A stretch of DNA of 64,000 nucleotides from Lederbergia wuyishanensis (GCF_022900255.1 NZ_JALIRM010000002.1:1-64000); one strand, 5' to 3'. Shown: positions 42,477 through 51,693, counted from the first letter of the stretch. Translations and numbers: made by a program. Notes: a model not told the origin generated them from the sequence alone.

Positions 42477-44783
42477 TTAAATCACCTCTTTCATCTTCAA
42501 GGCTTCTTCGTGCTTTTTCACCATGCCTGCATACTTCGCATCTAAATTCATAAGCTCTTCATGGGTTCCGTCCTCTACGACCTTCCCATTTTCCATTACA
42601 TATAGATAGTCAGCATTTCGTAATGTCGATAATCGATGAGCAATTGCGATTGTCGTTCTTCCCTTTGCGAGTGATTCTAGCGCTTCCTGGATTTGTAATT
42701 CCGTCTTCGTATCCAGTGAAGCAGTAGCTTCATCCAATATTAAAATTCTTGGATCATGTAAAATGGCTCTTGCAATCGAGATCCGCTGCTTTTCACCGCC
42801 TGACAGACTATATCCGCCAGTGCCTACGACCGTGTCATAGCCTTCAGGAAGATTTTCAATAAAATCATGAGCGTTCGCAATTTTAGCTGCATAAATAATA
42901 TCTTCAAGTGAACAATCTGGATTTGCATAAGCGATGTTTTCCGCAATTGTTCCAATAAAAACATACACTTCCTGAGAAACAATCCCTATATTTCTTCGTA
43001 TCGTATCCGTTGATAGGTCTTTTACATTGATCCCATCAATCTTTATTTCACCTTCATTAACATCGTAAAGTCGCGAAATTAAGTTAACGAGTGTGGATTT
43101 ACCAGCTCCAGAAGGACCGACTATTCCAATCATCTGCCCTTGTTCCGCAACGAGCGATACGTCCTGCAGTATCGGTTTATTGGGCTCATAATTAAAGGAA
43201 ATGTTGGAAATCGTGATATCCCCTCTGAGCTTCTCCAATTGTAAAGCATCTTCTTTTTCGGTAACTTCTGGAACAGCATCCTGAATTTCAAAGATCCGCT
43301 GTGCGGCCGACATACAGTAAGACCACCAGCCGGCAATGTTATTCATGAATTGGATTGGACCAAATAGCATGTAAATATATGTAATGAATGTCATGATTTC
43401 TCCGAAAGTCATTTCACCACCCATTACTTTCCAGCCACCAAAAGCCCAAATCAATACTCCGCCTATTTGGGTTAACATATTTATGATAGGAAAAATAGTG
43501 CTGCTCGTTTTGTTAAATCTTTGTTCCGCATTGGAAAAAGAAACATTCGCTCCCTGAAAGCGATTAATCTCTACCTTTTCTTTACCAAACGCCTTCACGA
43601 TTCTTGCGCTACGTACTGTGTCACTAATAATAGAGTTCATGGCACTTGCCCTTCTATGCCTTTTCCATGACATACGCCATAATTTTGGAAAAACCCATCG
43701 AATGAGTAAAATGACAAATGGCAAAGGAATTAAACAAATAAGTGTAAGCTTCCAATCCATCACGAGTAGTATTGCTGTAACCCCAATAATATTTATCGCG
43801 TTTACAACAAAATACGGAATACCGTCAACAAAGAAAAATTGAAGCTCATTCGCATCGTCGTTTACTCTCGTCATCAGTTGTCCTGTTTGCCTTTTTTGAA
43901 AAAACGATAAAGAAAGCCTCTGCATAGATGTAAAAATATTAGACTTTAAATCGAACACAATATTCGCGGCCATGCGGGCGTTGATTACCCCGAACAGTAC
44001 ACCAAAAACGAGTGACAATGTCCGGAAAATGATGATGATCAGAATGACAAGAGCGATTTTTCCAGCAAACTGCCCTGTCCCACCTAGCGCTTGGTCAAAT
44101 AGTACAGTACCTTGGAAATAAGGGATGACAAGCCCGGTTGCTGAATTTAATAACATGAAAAAGATAATGAAGAAAATGGACCACTTATGATTCACTGTAA
44201 ATCCTAACAGCCTTACAAAAATGGCACCCTTCTTTAAACATTTCGGACATACTTGCCGACCTTGTTCAGGATAAACCCTCCCACATTTAGGGCAGGCACC
44301 TTTATTCGTTTCATCATCTTCAAGGATTTCAATCGTTTCATTATTTTTTAGTTTTGTTATAGTGGATACGAATTTCGTTGCATCCCCCATGTAACCATTT
44401 GTAATTCCTGCTATAGCTATTTCCTCTGGAGCCTTTATGACAATAAGTCCTGAGGCAATAAGGTTTACCGTGTAAGCACTCTCAATTTCTTCAAGCAAAA
44501 ATTGTTCCACATTGAATTTGTTTGTTTCTATAAAACTAGAACTCTTCTTTTTCTTGTCAACAACCTGATATCCTTTAAAAACTTTTTCTTTTTTCTTATA
44601 CTCATCATTTGATAATCGATAAAGCGAATCATTTGTAAGAATTAAATATGTATCAACAAAACCACCATCAATACCACGGTCACAGTAAATCCAATCAATG
44701 ATGTCCTCTTTCAATAAACTTTTTTCTTCCAATAACATTTTTAGTTCTTCTGACAATTTTTTCATACCTTTACACTCATGCAC
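42477..44783 (-). CDS. ABC half-transporter with N-terminal zinc ribbon (permease-ATPase fusion)
   Basis: A 768-residue half-transporter of the same architecture as the 39582-41789 protein: an N-terminal soluble domain (residues 1-160), zinc ribbon with Cys164, Cys167, Cys179 and Cys182 (CPKCGR..., CPKC), six helices (about 195-480) and an ATPase with [26 protein letters not shown] and IAHRLSTL. The N-terminal domains of the two proteins are not obviously alike. It is the first gene of the operon ABC, DUF1854, ABC. Start uncertain: ATG at 44783 follows GAGGTGC with short spacing, ATG at 44765 is an alternative. Confidence 0.85.
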   Translation of the reverse strand: MHECKGMKKLSEELKMLLEEKSLLKEDIIDWIYCDRGIDGGFVDTYLILTNDSLYRLSNDEYKKKEKVFKGYQVVDKKKKSSSFIETNKFNVEQFLLEEIESAYTVNLIASGLIVIKAPEEIAIAGITNGYMGDATKFVSTITKLKNNETIEILEDDETNKGACPKCGRVYPEQGRQVCPKCLKKGAIFVRLLGFTVNHKWSIFFIIFFMLLNSATGLVIPYFQGTVLFDQALGGTGQFAGKIALVILIIIIFRTLSLVFGVLFGVINARMAANIVFDLKSNIFTSMQRLSLSFFQKRQTGQLMTRVNDDANELQFFFVDGIPYFVVNAINIIGVTAILLVMDWKLTLICLIPLPFVILLIRWVFPKLWRMSWKRHRRASAMNSIISDTVRSARIVKAFGKEKVEINRFQGANVSFSNAEQRFNKTSSTIFPIINMLTQIGGVLIWAFGGWKVMGGEMTFGEIMTFITYIYMLFGPIQFMNNIAGWWSYCMSAAQRIFEIQDAVPEVTEKEDALQLEKLRGDITISNISFNYEPNKPILQDVSLVAEQGQMIGIVGPSGAGKSTLVNLISRLYDVNEGEIKIDGINVKDLSTDTIRRNIGIVSQEVYVFIGTIAENIAYANPDCSLEDIIYAAKIANAHDFIENLPEGYDTVVGTGGYSLSGGEKQRISIARAILHDPRILILDEATASLDTKTELQIQEALESLAKGRTTIAIAHRLSTLRNADYLYVMENGKVVEDGTHEELMNLDAKYAGMVKKHEEALKMKEVI

Positions 44784-45161
44784 CTCACACAGAACGCATC
44801 AAATTTTTATCGGTCTCTATAAAATATCATATATTATCAGGCAAATTGAACAATTCGTACTAAAGTATGAGATTTTTATTACCATCGCCTTATATGAACA
44901 AATACACTAGGGCTTTTCAAGTGACGTACTTGTTCACCATTGGGATTTCACAACCTTTTTAAGAAATTAAGGAATTGCTCTTGAAGACGACATACAAAGA
45001 AAGAGCAGTTATAACTTACATTTTTTATTCTTCACTTTAATTCAACTATCCTGCTAATGATAAAAATTCATATTATGAATAACTATAAAAATATAAAGAT
45101 AAAATAAAGGATTTTCTCTATACGAGATGGAACAAGTAATCAACCAACAAAAAGGAGTGAG
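44784..45161. other. Divergent intergenic region
   Basis: Between the ABC operon and the serine-hydrolase gene. No gene is supported. The only clear structure is a palindrome ATTCATA-T-TATGAAT at 45066-45080, about 80 bp before the hydrolase start, a possible operator. Confidence 0.4.
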
Positions 45162-46328
45162 ATGGCATTGAGTCGATTAGAGTCAAAGCTTAAGCCGTTA
45201 TTAAGAAGTTTTGTTGAAAACGGACCGCCGGGTTGTGCGCTTTCCGTTTCTCGCAATGGTGAAATGATTTTTGAAGATTATGTTGGGCTCTCGGACATTG
45301 ATACACAAAAGGAGATAAAGCCTGATACGATTTATAGAATTTACTCCATGACCAAAGTTGTTACATGTACAGCTGCTCTCATGTTATTTGAAAGAGGACT
45401 ATTTTTATTGAATGATCCTTTAGAGGAATATTTGCCGGAATTCAAAGATCCTCTCGTTTATCGAACTAATGAAAAAGGAGAAATATATACATCACCTGCT
45501 GCAAGATCGATTACAGTTAAGGATCTTTTTACGATGACATCCGGTTTAACCTATCCTGGAGAAGGAAACGAAACGGAGCGTCAAGTTGGGAAAGCAATGC
45601 AAGAGTTACACAAACAAGGAGAAAAGTTAACGAACCGGGCGCTTGCAAAATCATTAGCTTCCATTCCTTTAGCTTTTGATCCCGGGACGAAGTGGCAATA
45701 CGGATTAAGCCATGATGTATTGGGTGCTTTCATTGAAGTTATCACAGGTAAAAGTTTTGGCCAATTTTTAAAAGATGAAATTTTTGAACCGCTACATATG
45801 AAAGATACATTTTTTCGCATACCTGAAGAGAAAAGAGACCGCCTATCAAGCAACTATACTTGGGATGAGAACGGCAAGTTAAGAAAAAACACAGACATGG
45901 ATTCGCACATCCAACCTGATGCAACATTTGAAAGCGGTGGGGGTGGCCTATTATCGACATTAGGTGATTATAGCCGCTTTGCACAGATGTTAGCTAATGG
46001 CGGTGAATTAGATGGCGAGCGAATTATCGGACGAAAAACTATTGAGCTTATGTCTTCTAACCATCTAACACCGGAAAACAATCATAATTATAATTGGGGT
46101 TATCTTTCCGGATACGGGTACGGACTAGGTGTTAGGACATTGGTAGACCCAGCATTAGGAGGAATCAATAGTTCAATTGGAGAGTTTGGATGGTCAGGAT
46201 TATTGGGGACTTGGGTATTAATCGACCCTAAGGAAAATCTATCCGCAGTGTACATGCAACAAATGCTTCCTAACTTAGAAGCTTACCATCAACCTAGATT
46301 AAGAGCAGTCATTTATGGGGAAGTCTAG
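45162..46328 (+). CDS. Serine hydrolase, beta-lactamase class C family (EstB-like)
   Basis: A 388-residue penicillin-binding-protein-like hydrolase. The active-site Ser62-Met-Thr-Lys65 motif (YSMTK) and Tyr180 (YGLSH) are present; the third motif is replaced by FGWSGLLG, as in EstB-type esterases rather than true beta-lactamases. There is no signal peptide, so it acts in the cytosol, again as for esterases. Substrate unknown. AAAGGAG lies a little close to the ATG; TTG at 45168 is an alternative start. Confidence 0.85.
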   Translation: MALSRLESKLKPLLRSFVENGPPGCALSVSRNGEMIFEDYVGLSDIDTQKEIKPDTIYRIYSMTKVVTCTAALMLFERGLFLLNDPLEEYLPEFKDPLVYRTNEKGEIYTSPAARSITVKDLFTMTSGLTYPGEGNETERQVGKAMQELHKQGEKLTNRALAKSLASIPLAFDPGTKWQYGLSHDVLGAFIEVITGKSFGQFLKDEIFEPLHMKDTFFRIPEEKRDRLSSNYTWDENGKLRKNTDMDSHIQPDATFESGGGGLLSTLGDYSRFAQMLANGGELDGERIIGRKTIELMSSNHLTPENNHNYNWGYLSGYGYGLGVRTLVDPALGGINSSIGEFGWSGLLGTWVLIDPKENLSAVYMQQMLPNLEAYHQPRLRAVIYGEV

Positions 46329-46408
46329 TAAAAGTTAAAAGCCAATATTTTCTGTACACTACAGATTAGCATCAGAATTATAAATTTAATACGTTTTTCA
46401 AATATAAA

Positions 46409-46449
46409 AGCCCAATCTATCTATATCTAATAAATAAATTGGGCTCCTT
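46409..46449. terminator. Bidirectional terminator
   Basis: AGCCCAAT ... ATTGGGCT with T-rich flanks on both sides, between the convergent serine-hydrolase and DinB genes. Confidence 0.65.
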
Positions 46450-46513
46450 TTCGTTATTTGATTAAAATGCTTGATTTAGGTAGATTAATAGAAGGTTTTC
46501 ACGAATGCACCCG

Positions 46514-47014
46514 TTACTTAACAAGTCTTTGTTCTAACTCATCCTTTTGACGTAAGTGATGGCGAAAATGCATACCAACCAAATCATACCATTCTCTTGC
46601 GTTCAGCCAGCCGAATCCTCCATGCTCAACCTTATAATTTGGGTTTATATTATCCACTTTCGATTCCCATTTGCCTAGCCTTAGAATTACTTGTTCCATT
46701 CTGCTAATAAGCTCGTCCTTGCTATCCGAATTATTAGGTGGAGCATTTAATTCATCCGGTAATTTAATTTTAATAGGAGGAAATCCTCCGTTCTTAAATA
46801 AATGTTCACCAAACTCGGTTTTCCCCAGGGGTTGTTCATCATTTGAGATAGCACATGTTTCCATATTATCTAGATACTCATGAGCAACAAGAATTAAATG
46901 GTCATACATTTGTCCAATAGACCAAACCCCTTCTTCCGAAATATACCTTAGCTGTTCCAATGAATATTTTTGAAGCTCATTTTTGTAAGTATTAATCAGT
47001 TTAAATTCGGTCAA
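46514..47014 (-). CDS. DinB-family protein (TTG start)
   Basis: A 166-residue DinB-like four-helix bundle. Histidine-rich positions expected for the metal site are QMYDHLILVAHEY in helix 2 and GMHFRHHLRQKDE near the C-terminus. The function is unknown; members include thiol transferases and uncharacterised stress proteins. The start codon is TTG at 47014, supported by a perfect AAAGGAGG 7 nt upstream. A second DinB protein lies at 24597-25091 with little sequence similarity. Confidence 0.85.
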   Translation of the reverse strand: MTEFKLINTYKNELQKYSLEQLRYISEEGVWSIGQMYDHLILVAHEYLDNMETCAISNDEQPLGKTEFGEHLFKNGGFPPIKIKLPDELNAPPNNSDSKDELISRMEQVILRLGKWESKVDNINPNYKVEHGGFGWLNAREWYDLVGMHFRHHLRQKDELEQRLVK

Positions 47015-47084
47015 TTTAATTCCTCCTTTATATTTTCAACTTTAATCTCTGAAATTTTATATATAGCTCATTTAAAAGTTCAAT

Positions 47085-47954
47085 TTACTTGTTAACCATA
47101 GACAGCAATACTTTTTCCATTTCTTCTTTTGACAAATTATCTGCAATTAATGTGACTTTGTAGCGTTTTTCTGGTACAAATACCCTCATACCCGTTTTGT
47201 TCATTTCTTCCGAGTATACATAAATAAATTCAAATCCATTTAGAGAATAAGATTCAATTTCCTCAAAATTCTCCCACAAAGATTCTAAATCATTTGTTTG
47301 ATTTAGTTCCTGCTGAGATGTCGAAAACCCAAATTCGCCTTCTTTATACTCTAAATTAACAATTGGTTCCTCACCCTTATTTTCAATATAGAAGAATTCA
47401 TCAACTTGTTTATAATCTTTAGGTATATATGTTGGCTTTGCAATAGGGAAACTTGCCATCTGTTGAGCTAGAATTGGTGCATATTTTTTTTCGTAAGTCC
47501 GCATTGATTCTGTAAGTTGATGTAATCTCTTTGCTTCTTTTGAAGTGGGCTCTCTACTTTCTTCTTCTACTTTACTTTTTATCTCAACCAGTTCCTTTAA
47601 TAATAGAGTATAGTTAGAAAACTCCTCTTCAGTTAAGTTCTCTTCTGCTACCACTAAAGATTGTTCCATCACATCGAACTTTTCTGGATCCTCATCAGGA
47701 TACGTTTGCATTAAATTTTCTTTCGAACCAAATAATTGACTGATTAATGATTGAGCAGCATCTACAATGTATGAACTACCAAAAGTAAAACCTGTACCTA
47801 TTAAAATGACTGAAGCAACTGCAATATTACGCCAAACAGGCGATTTTTTTCGTTTTTTTAGTACATGTTGTTTGACGCGTGCCTTTTCGATATCTGTTAC
47901 CTCTAGTAACTCAAGATTATCGATGTCTAAATCCATCCATTCCTTCATACTCAT
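47085..47954 (-). CDS. Anti-sigma-factor-like membrane protein with DUF4367 domain
   Basis: A 289-residue protein. Residues 1-40 are cytosolic and basic at the end (KKRKKSPVWR), one membrane helix lies at about 43-60, and the rest is extracellular. The last 110 residues look like DUF4367 (KPTYIPKDYKQVDEFF, NLEYKEGEFGFS). The gene overlaps the sigma-factor gene by ATGA (47951-47954), the classic arrangement of an ECF sigma and its membrane-bound anti-sigma. No zinc-finger anti-sigma motif is visible. Confidence 0.8.
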   Translation of the reverse strand: MSMKEWMDLDIDNLELLEVTDIEKARVKQHVLKKRKKSPVWRNIAVASVILIGTGFTFGSSYIVDAAQSLISQLFGSKENLMQTYPDEDPEKFDVMEQSLVVAEENLTEEEFSNYTLLLKELVEIKSKVEEESREPTSKEAKRLHQLTESMRTYEKKYAPILAQQMASFPIAKPTYIPKDYKQVDEFFYIENKGEEPIVNLEYKEGEFGFSTSQQELNQTNDLESLWENFEEIESYSLNGFEFIYVYSEEMNKTGMRVFVPEKRYKVTLIADNLSKEEMEKVLLSMVNK

Positions 47955-48514
47955 AAAAATTGCTCCTTCAATTTCGTGTTTGTAGCTAATCTCTTCTTTC
48001 CTCTATATAGGCGATTATCAACGGCAGCTTTGGATAAACCTAAGTTTTCTGCTATTTCATTGTTCGGAAGCTCCATATAATACTTCATCACAAAAATATT
48101 ACGGTCAATTTCCTCTAATTGACTAATAGCCAGTAATAATTCACTTTTTTCTTCTTGCTGCAAAATGAATCTATCTGTTTGTAAAAAACTAGCTTTTTGC
48201 TCTAGTAACTCATCCGATTGTTCACGTGCGAATTGTTTTTCAGCTTGGCGATATCGGTCGATTGCTTTATATTTCGTAATTATGCCAATCCATTTTTTAA
48301 AGTCTTTTGTATCACCTTGAAATTGATGAGCATTTTGCCAAACCGTTAGAAAAACGTCATTAATACATTCATCAATGTCTTCACGCTTCATATTATTTAA
48401 AATTTTTGTAGCGATTGTTTTCACGAGCGGCATATATGCGTTAATAATGTAATCGAGCGCATCTTCTTTTTGTTTTTTTATTCTCGTGATAAAGTTGGCT
48501 GAGGAACTTTTCAT
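47951..48514 (-). CDS. ECF-type RNA polymerase sigma factor
   Basis: A 187-residue sigma-70 family protein with only regions 2 and 4. Region 2 is EDIDECINDVFLTVWQNAHQF then KKWIGIITKYKAIDRYRQ; region 4 is LEEIDRNIFVMKYYMELPNN followed by ENLGLSKAAVDNRLYRGKKR. It directs transcription of a stress regulon, restrained by the membrane protein encoded next. A perfect palindrome TGAAAAAGCTTTTTCA lies 21 bp upstream (48536-48551). The target promoters cannot be derived here; no clear ECF -35/-10 pair was found upstream. Confidence 0.88.
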   Translation of the reverse strand: MKSSSANFITRIKKQKEDALDYIINAYMPLVKTIATKILNNMKREDIDECINDVFLTVWQNAHQFQGDTKDFKKWIGIITKYKAIDRYRQAEKQFAREQSDELLEQKASFLQTDRFILQQEEKSELLLAISQLEEIDRNIFVMKYYMELPNNEIAENLGLSKAAVDNRLYRGKKRLATNTKLKEQFL

Positions 48515-48535
48515 TTATTTCTCTCCTTATATAAT

Positions 48536-48551
48536 TGAAAAAGCTTTTTCA
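48536..48551. promoter_or_regulatory. Perfect palindrome upstream of the ECF sigma gene
   Basis: TGAAAAAGCTTTTTCA, 16 bp, between the predicted promoter region and the AAGGAGAG ribosome binding site. Possible operator or RNA hairpin. Confidence 0.4.
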
Positions 48552-48780
48552 TAAAGTACAACGAACAATCAAACAGTTTATTCTCAAAAAACATTTTTTA
48601 TTTACTCATTAATTTTACAATACCAAAAAAGGGTGTTCCTATATTCAAGGACCTTACCCTTTCACGTAACAAAGGACGCTAATCCTTTTTCGAAAAAGAT
48701 TGTGAAAAAGATCATTTGAATATCCCGCCAACAAAATTTTTTCATTGGATAAAATTTTTTTGAATTTCCTATTGATATTT
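48552..48780. other. Intergenic region, nothing recognised
   Basis: AT-rich spacer between the divergent sigma-factor and carboxynorspermidine genes. A possible promoter TTGATA-N17-TAATCT for the leader downstream lies at about 48771-48799. No ORF with a ribosome binding site was seen. Confidence 0.35.
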
Positions 48781-48799
48781 TTACTACATGTTGTTAATC

Positions 48800-49180
48800 T
48801 AAGAAAGAATTAATTTGGAAAGCTGCTATTCAATATTCTAGAGTCTTTCCAAGCAGATAATGTTTTGACCACTTCCTAAAGAAGTTAAGGCCATACGGAC
48901 AGCCGGGTCAAATGCCGATTGGCGACTTTCGTTGCCTTATTGATTGAGTTAAAAGCTCAACTTTTATAAGTTGGTTACTTTACAACCAGTGCATATGCAC
49001 ACAACTTGTGAAACGGTCAATAAGAGTGGTAAAAGTAATTATTTGCTATATAGACTCTGATCCCATGATGATATATTGAATAGTAAAAAGCTCTCTACCA
49101 TAATGACTTTTATGGAGATTGTATACGTATGGCTTTTAGTCATAGGTATACTTGTGCCTTTTATATTTGATATGTATTCT
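48800..49180 (+). ncRNA. Candidate structured leader RNA upstream of the carboxynorspermidine operon (unidentified)
   Basis: A 380-nt untranslated stretch with several stable pairings: TTGGAAAG/CTTTCCAA (8 bp, about 48815-48857), TTTGACC/GGTCAAA (about 48872-48912) enclosing ACTTC-CTAAA-GAAGT and GGC/GCC arms, GGCGAC-TTTC-GTTGCC, AACTT-TTAT-AAGTT, and TATACGTATG/CATAGGTATA (about 49120-49150). It ends in a rho-independent terminator (49181-49230) before the first gene. This layout fits an attenuated leader. It does not match any riboswitch class I know (T-box, L-box, SAM, purine, preQ1, glycine, guanidine checked by eye). Confidence 0.4.
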
Positions 49181-49230
49181 AAGCAAGTGTGTTGTGCGCA
49201 GTTAATGCGTTCTTTCGCACTTGCTTTTTT
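49181..49230 (+). terminator. Terminator in the leader of the carboxynorspermidine operon
   Basis: AAGCAAGTG ... CACTTGCTT, a perfect 9-bp stem with an inner GCGCA/TGCG pairing, followed by seven T residues. It lies 70 bp before the start codon, on the gene's own strand, so transcription reaching the gene must pass it or start after it. Confidence 0.8.
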
Positions 49231-49300
49231 GTCGTTTCGCAACTGTAGGGATGAATTTCTCTTAGTACCACCAAATCTACTTAGTAAGGGGAGTAATAAA

Positions 49301-50539
49301 ATGGGAAAAGCGCTTATTATCGGTTGTGGTGGAGTGGCATCCGTTGCTATTCACAAATGTGTTCAAAACAGTGAGGTATTTGAAGAAATTTGTATTGCAA
49401 GTCGTACAAAATCAAAATGTGATGCTTTAAAAGCGAAACTAGATGGCGGCAAAACGAAAATTACAACTGCACAAGTTGATGCAGATAACGTAGATGAGTT
49501 AATTGCTTTAATTGAAGAAGTTAAACCGGATATCGTAATGAACTTAGCATTGCCATATCAAGATTTAACAATTATGGATGCTTGTCTTGCAACAAAAACA
49601 CATTATATGGACACAGCTAACTATGAGCCGGAAGATACGGCAAAATTTGAATATAAATGGCAATGGGAATACCGCGAACGCTTTGAAAAAGCTGGAATTA
49701 CAGCTCTTTTAGGCAGCGGCTTCGACCCTGGTGTGACAGGAGTATTCTCTGCTTATGCCCTTAAACATCATTTTGATGAAATTGAATATATCGATATCCT
49801 AGACTGTAACGCTGGTGATCATGGTTACCCTTTTGCAACAAACTTCAACCCTGAAATCAATATTCGTGAAGTCTCTGCAAACGGAAGATACTGGGAAAAC
49901 GGCGAGTGGATTGAAACGCAGCCAATGGAAATCAAACGCGTATATGACTTCCCTGAAGTTGGGGAAAAAGACATGTACTTACTATATCATGAAGAGCTTG
50001 AGTCTCTTGCAGTCAACATTCCTGGAATCAAACGTATCCGTTTCTTCATGACATTTGGCCAAAGCTATCTTACACATTTAAAGTGTCTTGAAAACGTCGG
50101 AATGACTTCAATTGAACCAATTGAATATGAAGGAAAACAAATTATTCCACTTCAATTCTTGAAAGCTGTATTGCCAGATCCAGCATCCCTTGGACCACGT
50201 ACAAAAGGTAAAACAAACATCGGCTGTATTTTCAAAGGTAAAAAAGACGGAAAAGACAAAACGTACTATGTGTACAATGTTTGTGATCATGAAGAATGCT
50301 ACAAAGAAGTTGGCTCTCAAGCAGTTTCTTATACAACAGGCGTTCCTGCTATGATTGGTGCAATGATGTTATTGACTGGAAAATGGAATAAACCAGGCGT
50401 TTACAATATTGAAGAATTCGATCCAGATCCATTTATGGAAGCACTAAATATTTGGGGACTTCCATGGAAAGAAGATTTAAATCCTGAACTTGTTGACAAT
50501 GAGCCGATCAAAGAAAAAGAATTGGAGCTCGTCAGATAA
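49301..50539 (+). CDS. Carboxynorspermidine synthase, saccharopine dehydrogenase family
   Basis: A 412-residue NAD(P)H-dependent reductive condensation enzyme of the LYS1/CANSDH group. The N-terminal Rossmann motif is IIGCGGVAS; further family sequences are CIASRTKSKCDAL, YMDTANYEPED and LLGSGFDPGVTGVF. It condenses aspartate semialdehyde with a diamine (diaminopropane or putrescine) to carboxynorspermidine or carboxyspermidine, which the next gene product decarboxylates. An in-frame extension upstream exists, but GGGGAG 9 nt before 49301 marks the start. A terminator lies in its leader. The nspC gene begins one base after its stop. Confidence 0.92.
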   Translation: MGKALIIGCGGVASVAIHKCVQNSEVFEEICIASRTKSKCDALKAKLDGGKTKITTAQVDADNVDELIALIEEVKPDIVMNLALPYQDLTIMDACLATKTHYMDTANYEPEDTAKFEYKWQWEYRERFEKAGITALLGSGFDPGVTGVFSAYALKHHFDEIEYIDILDCNAGDHGYPFATNFNPEINIREVSANGRYWENGEWIETQPMEIKRVYDFPEVGEKDMYLLYHEELESLAVNIPGIKRIRFFMTFGQSYLTHLKCLENVGMTSIEPIEYEGKQIIPLQFLKAVLPDPASLGPRTKGKTNIGCIFKGKKDGKDKTYYVYNVCDHEECYKEVGSQAVSYTTGVPAMIGAMMLLTGKWNKPGVYNIEEFDPDPFMEALNIWGLPWKEDLNPELVDNEPIKEKELELVR

Positions 50540-50540
50540 T

Positions 50541-51668
50541 ATGCGCTTTGAAGAACTACCTACACCTAGCTATATAATTGATGAAGATTTACTTGAAAAA
50601 AACCTAAAAATTCTACACGGTGTTATTGAACGGACAGGATGCAAGATTATTTTGGCTCAAAAAGCTTTTTCAATGTTTAAATTGTATCCGTTGATCGGAA
50701 AGTATTTAAACGGAGCAACTGCAAGTGGTATATACGAAGCACGATTAGGCTACGAAGAAATGGGAAAAGAAAACCACGTCTTTTCCCCTGCCTATCGTGA
50801 GGATGAAATGGACGAAATCATCGAGATTTGTGACCATATCATCTTTAACTCCTTTTCACAGGTAGAAAAGTTTAAAGACAAGGTCTTAAAAGCGGGTAAA
50901 AAAGTGGGCTTGCGCATCAACCCTGAATGCTCTACTCAAGTTGGGCATGCGATCTATGATCCTTGTTCACCAGGTTCTAGATTTGGTGTTAAACAAGAAC
51001 ATTTCCGTCCCGATTTACTAGAAGGTATTTCTGGGCTCCATTTCCACACACTTTGCCAGCAAAACTCAGATGACTTGGAAACGACTCTTAATGCAGTGGA
51101 AGAAAAGTTTGGTCCATGGCTATCACAAATGGAATGGATTAACTTTGGCGGCGGCCACCATATTACGAGAGAAGATTACGATATTCCATTACTTGAAAAG
51201 TGCATCAAGAGAATGCAAGACAAGTATGGATTAGAAGTATATCTTGAACCTGGTGAAGCTGTTGCACTAAATGCAGGATTCCTTGTGACGACGGTTCTTG
51301 ACACACTTGAAAATGGTGTGGAAATTGCGATTCTTGATACTTCCGCAACATGTCATATGCCGGACGTATTGGAAATGCCTTATCGCCCACCACTTCAAGG
51401 ATCAGGAGAAATAGGAGAAAAGCCGTTCACATATCGACTCGGCGGACAAACATGCCTTGCCGGCGATGTAATTGGTGACTATTCATTTGACCAGCCATTA
51501 AAAAGCGGTGACCGTCTCGTTTTTGAAGATATGGCGATCTATTCCATGGTGAAGAACACTACTTTCAACGGCATGGCATTGCCAGCCATTGTTGTAAAGG
51601 ATAAAAGTGGTGATTACCAGGTTGTACATGAATTTGGGTACCAGGATTTTAAGATGAGACTAGCATAG
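50541..51668 (+). CDS. nspC: Carboxynorspermidine decarboxylase NspC
   Basis: A 375-residue PLP-dependent fold-III decarboxylase related to lysine/diaminopimelate decarboxylases. Lys41 in LAQKAFS binds PLP; GLHFHTLCQQ, the glycine-rich WINFGGGHHIT, EPGEAV and the active-site Cys region GQTCLAGDVIGDYSF are all in place. It makes norspermidine or spermidine from the carboxy precursor, an alternative to the SAM-dependent route. The ATG lies one base after the synthase stop and has only a distant GGAG, so translation is probably coupled. A terminator follows. Confidence 0.93.
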   Translation: MRFEELPTPSYIIDEDLLEKNLKILHGVIERTGCKIILAQKAFSMFKLYPLIGKYLNGATASGIYEARLGYEEMGKENHVFSPAYREDEMDEIIEICDHIIFNSFSQVEKFKDKVLKAGKKVGLRINPECSTQVGHAIYDPCSPGSRFGVKQEHFRPDLLEGISGLHFHTLCQQNSDDLETTLNAVEEKFGPWLSQMEWINFGGGHHITREDYDIPLLEKCIKRMQDKYGLEVYLEPGEAVALNAGFLVTTVLDTLENGVEIAILDTSATCHMPDVLEMPYRPPLQGSGEIGEKPFTYRLGGQTCLAGDVIGDYSFDQPLKSGDRLVFEDMAIYSMVKNTTFNGMALPAIVVKDKSGDYQVVHEFGYQDFKMRLA

Positions 51669-51693
51669 AATCGCTCTAGAATACTATGAAAAG

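Noticed and set aside
49076-49300. In-frame N-terminal extension of the carboxynorspermidine synthase
   Set aside because: It runs through the terminator hairpin and has no family similarity; GGGGAG marks the start at 49301.
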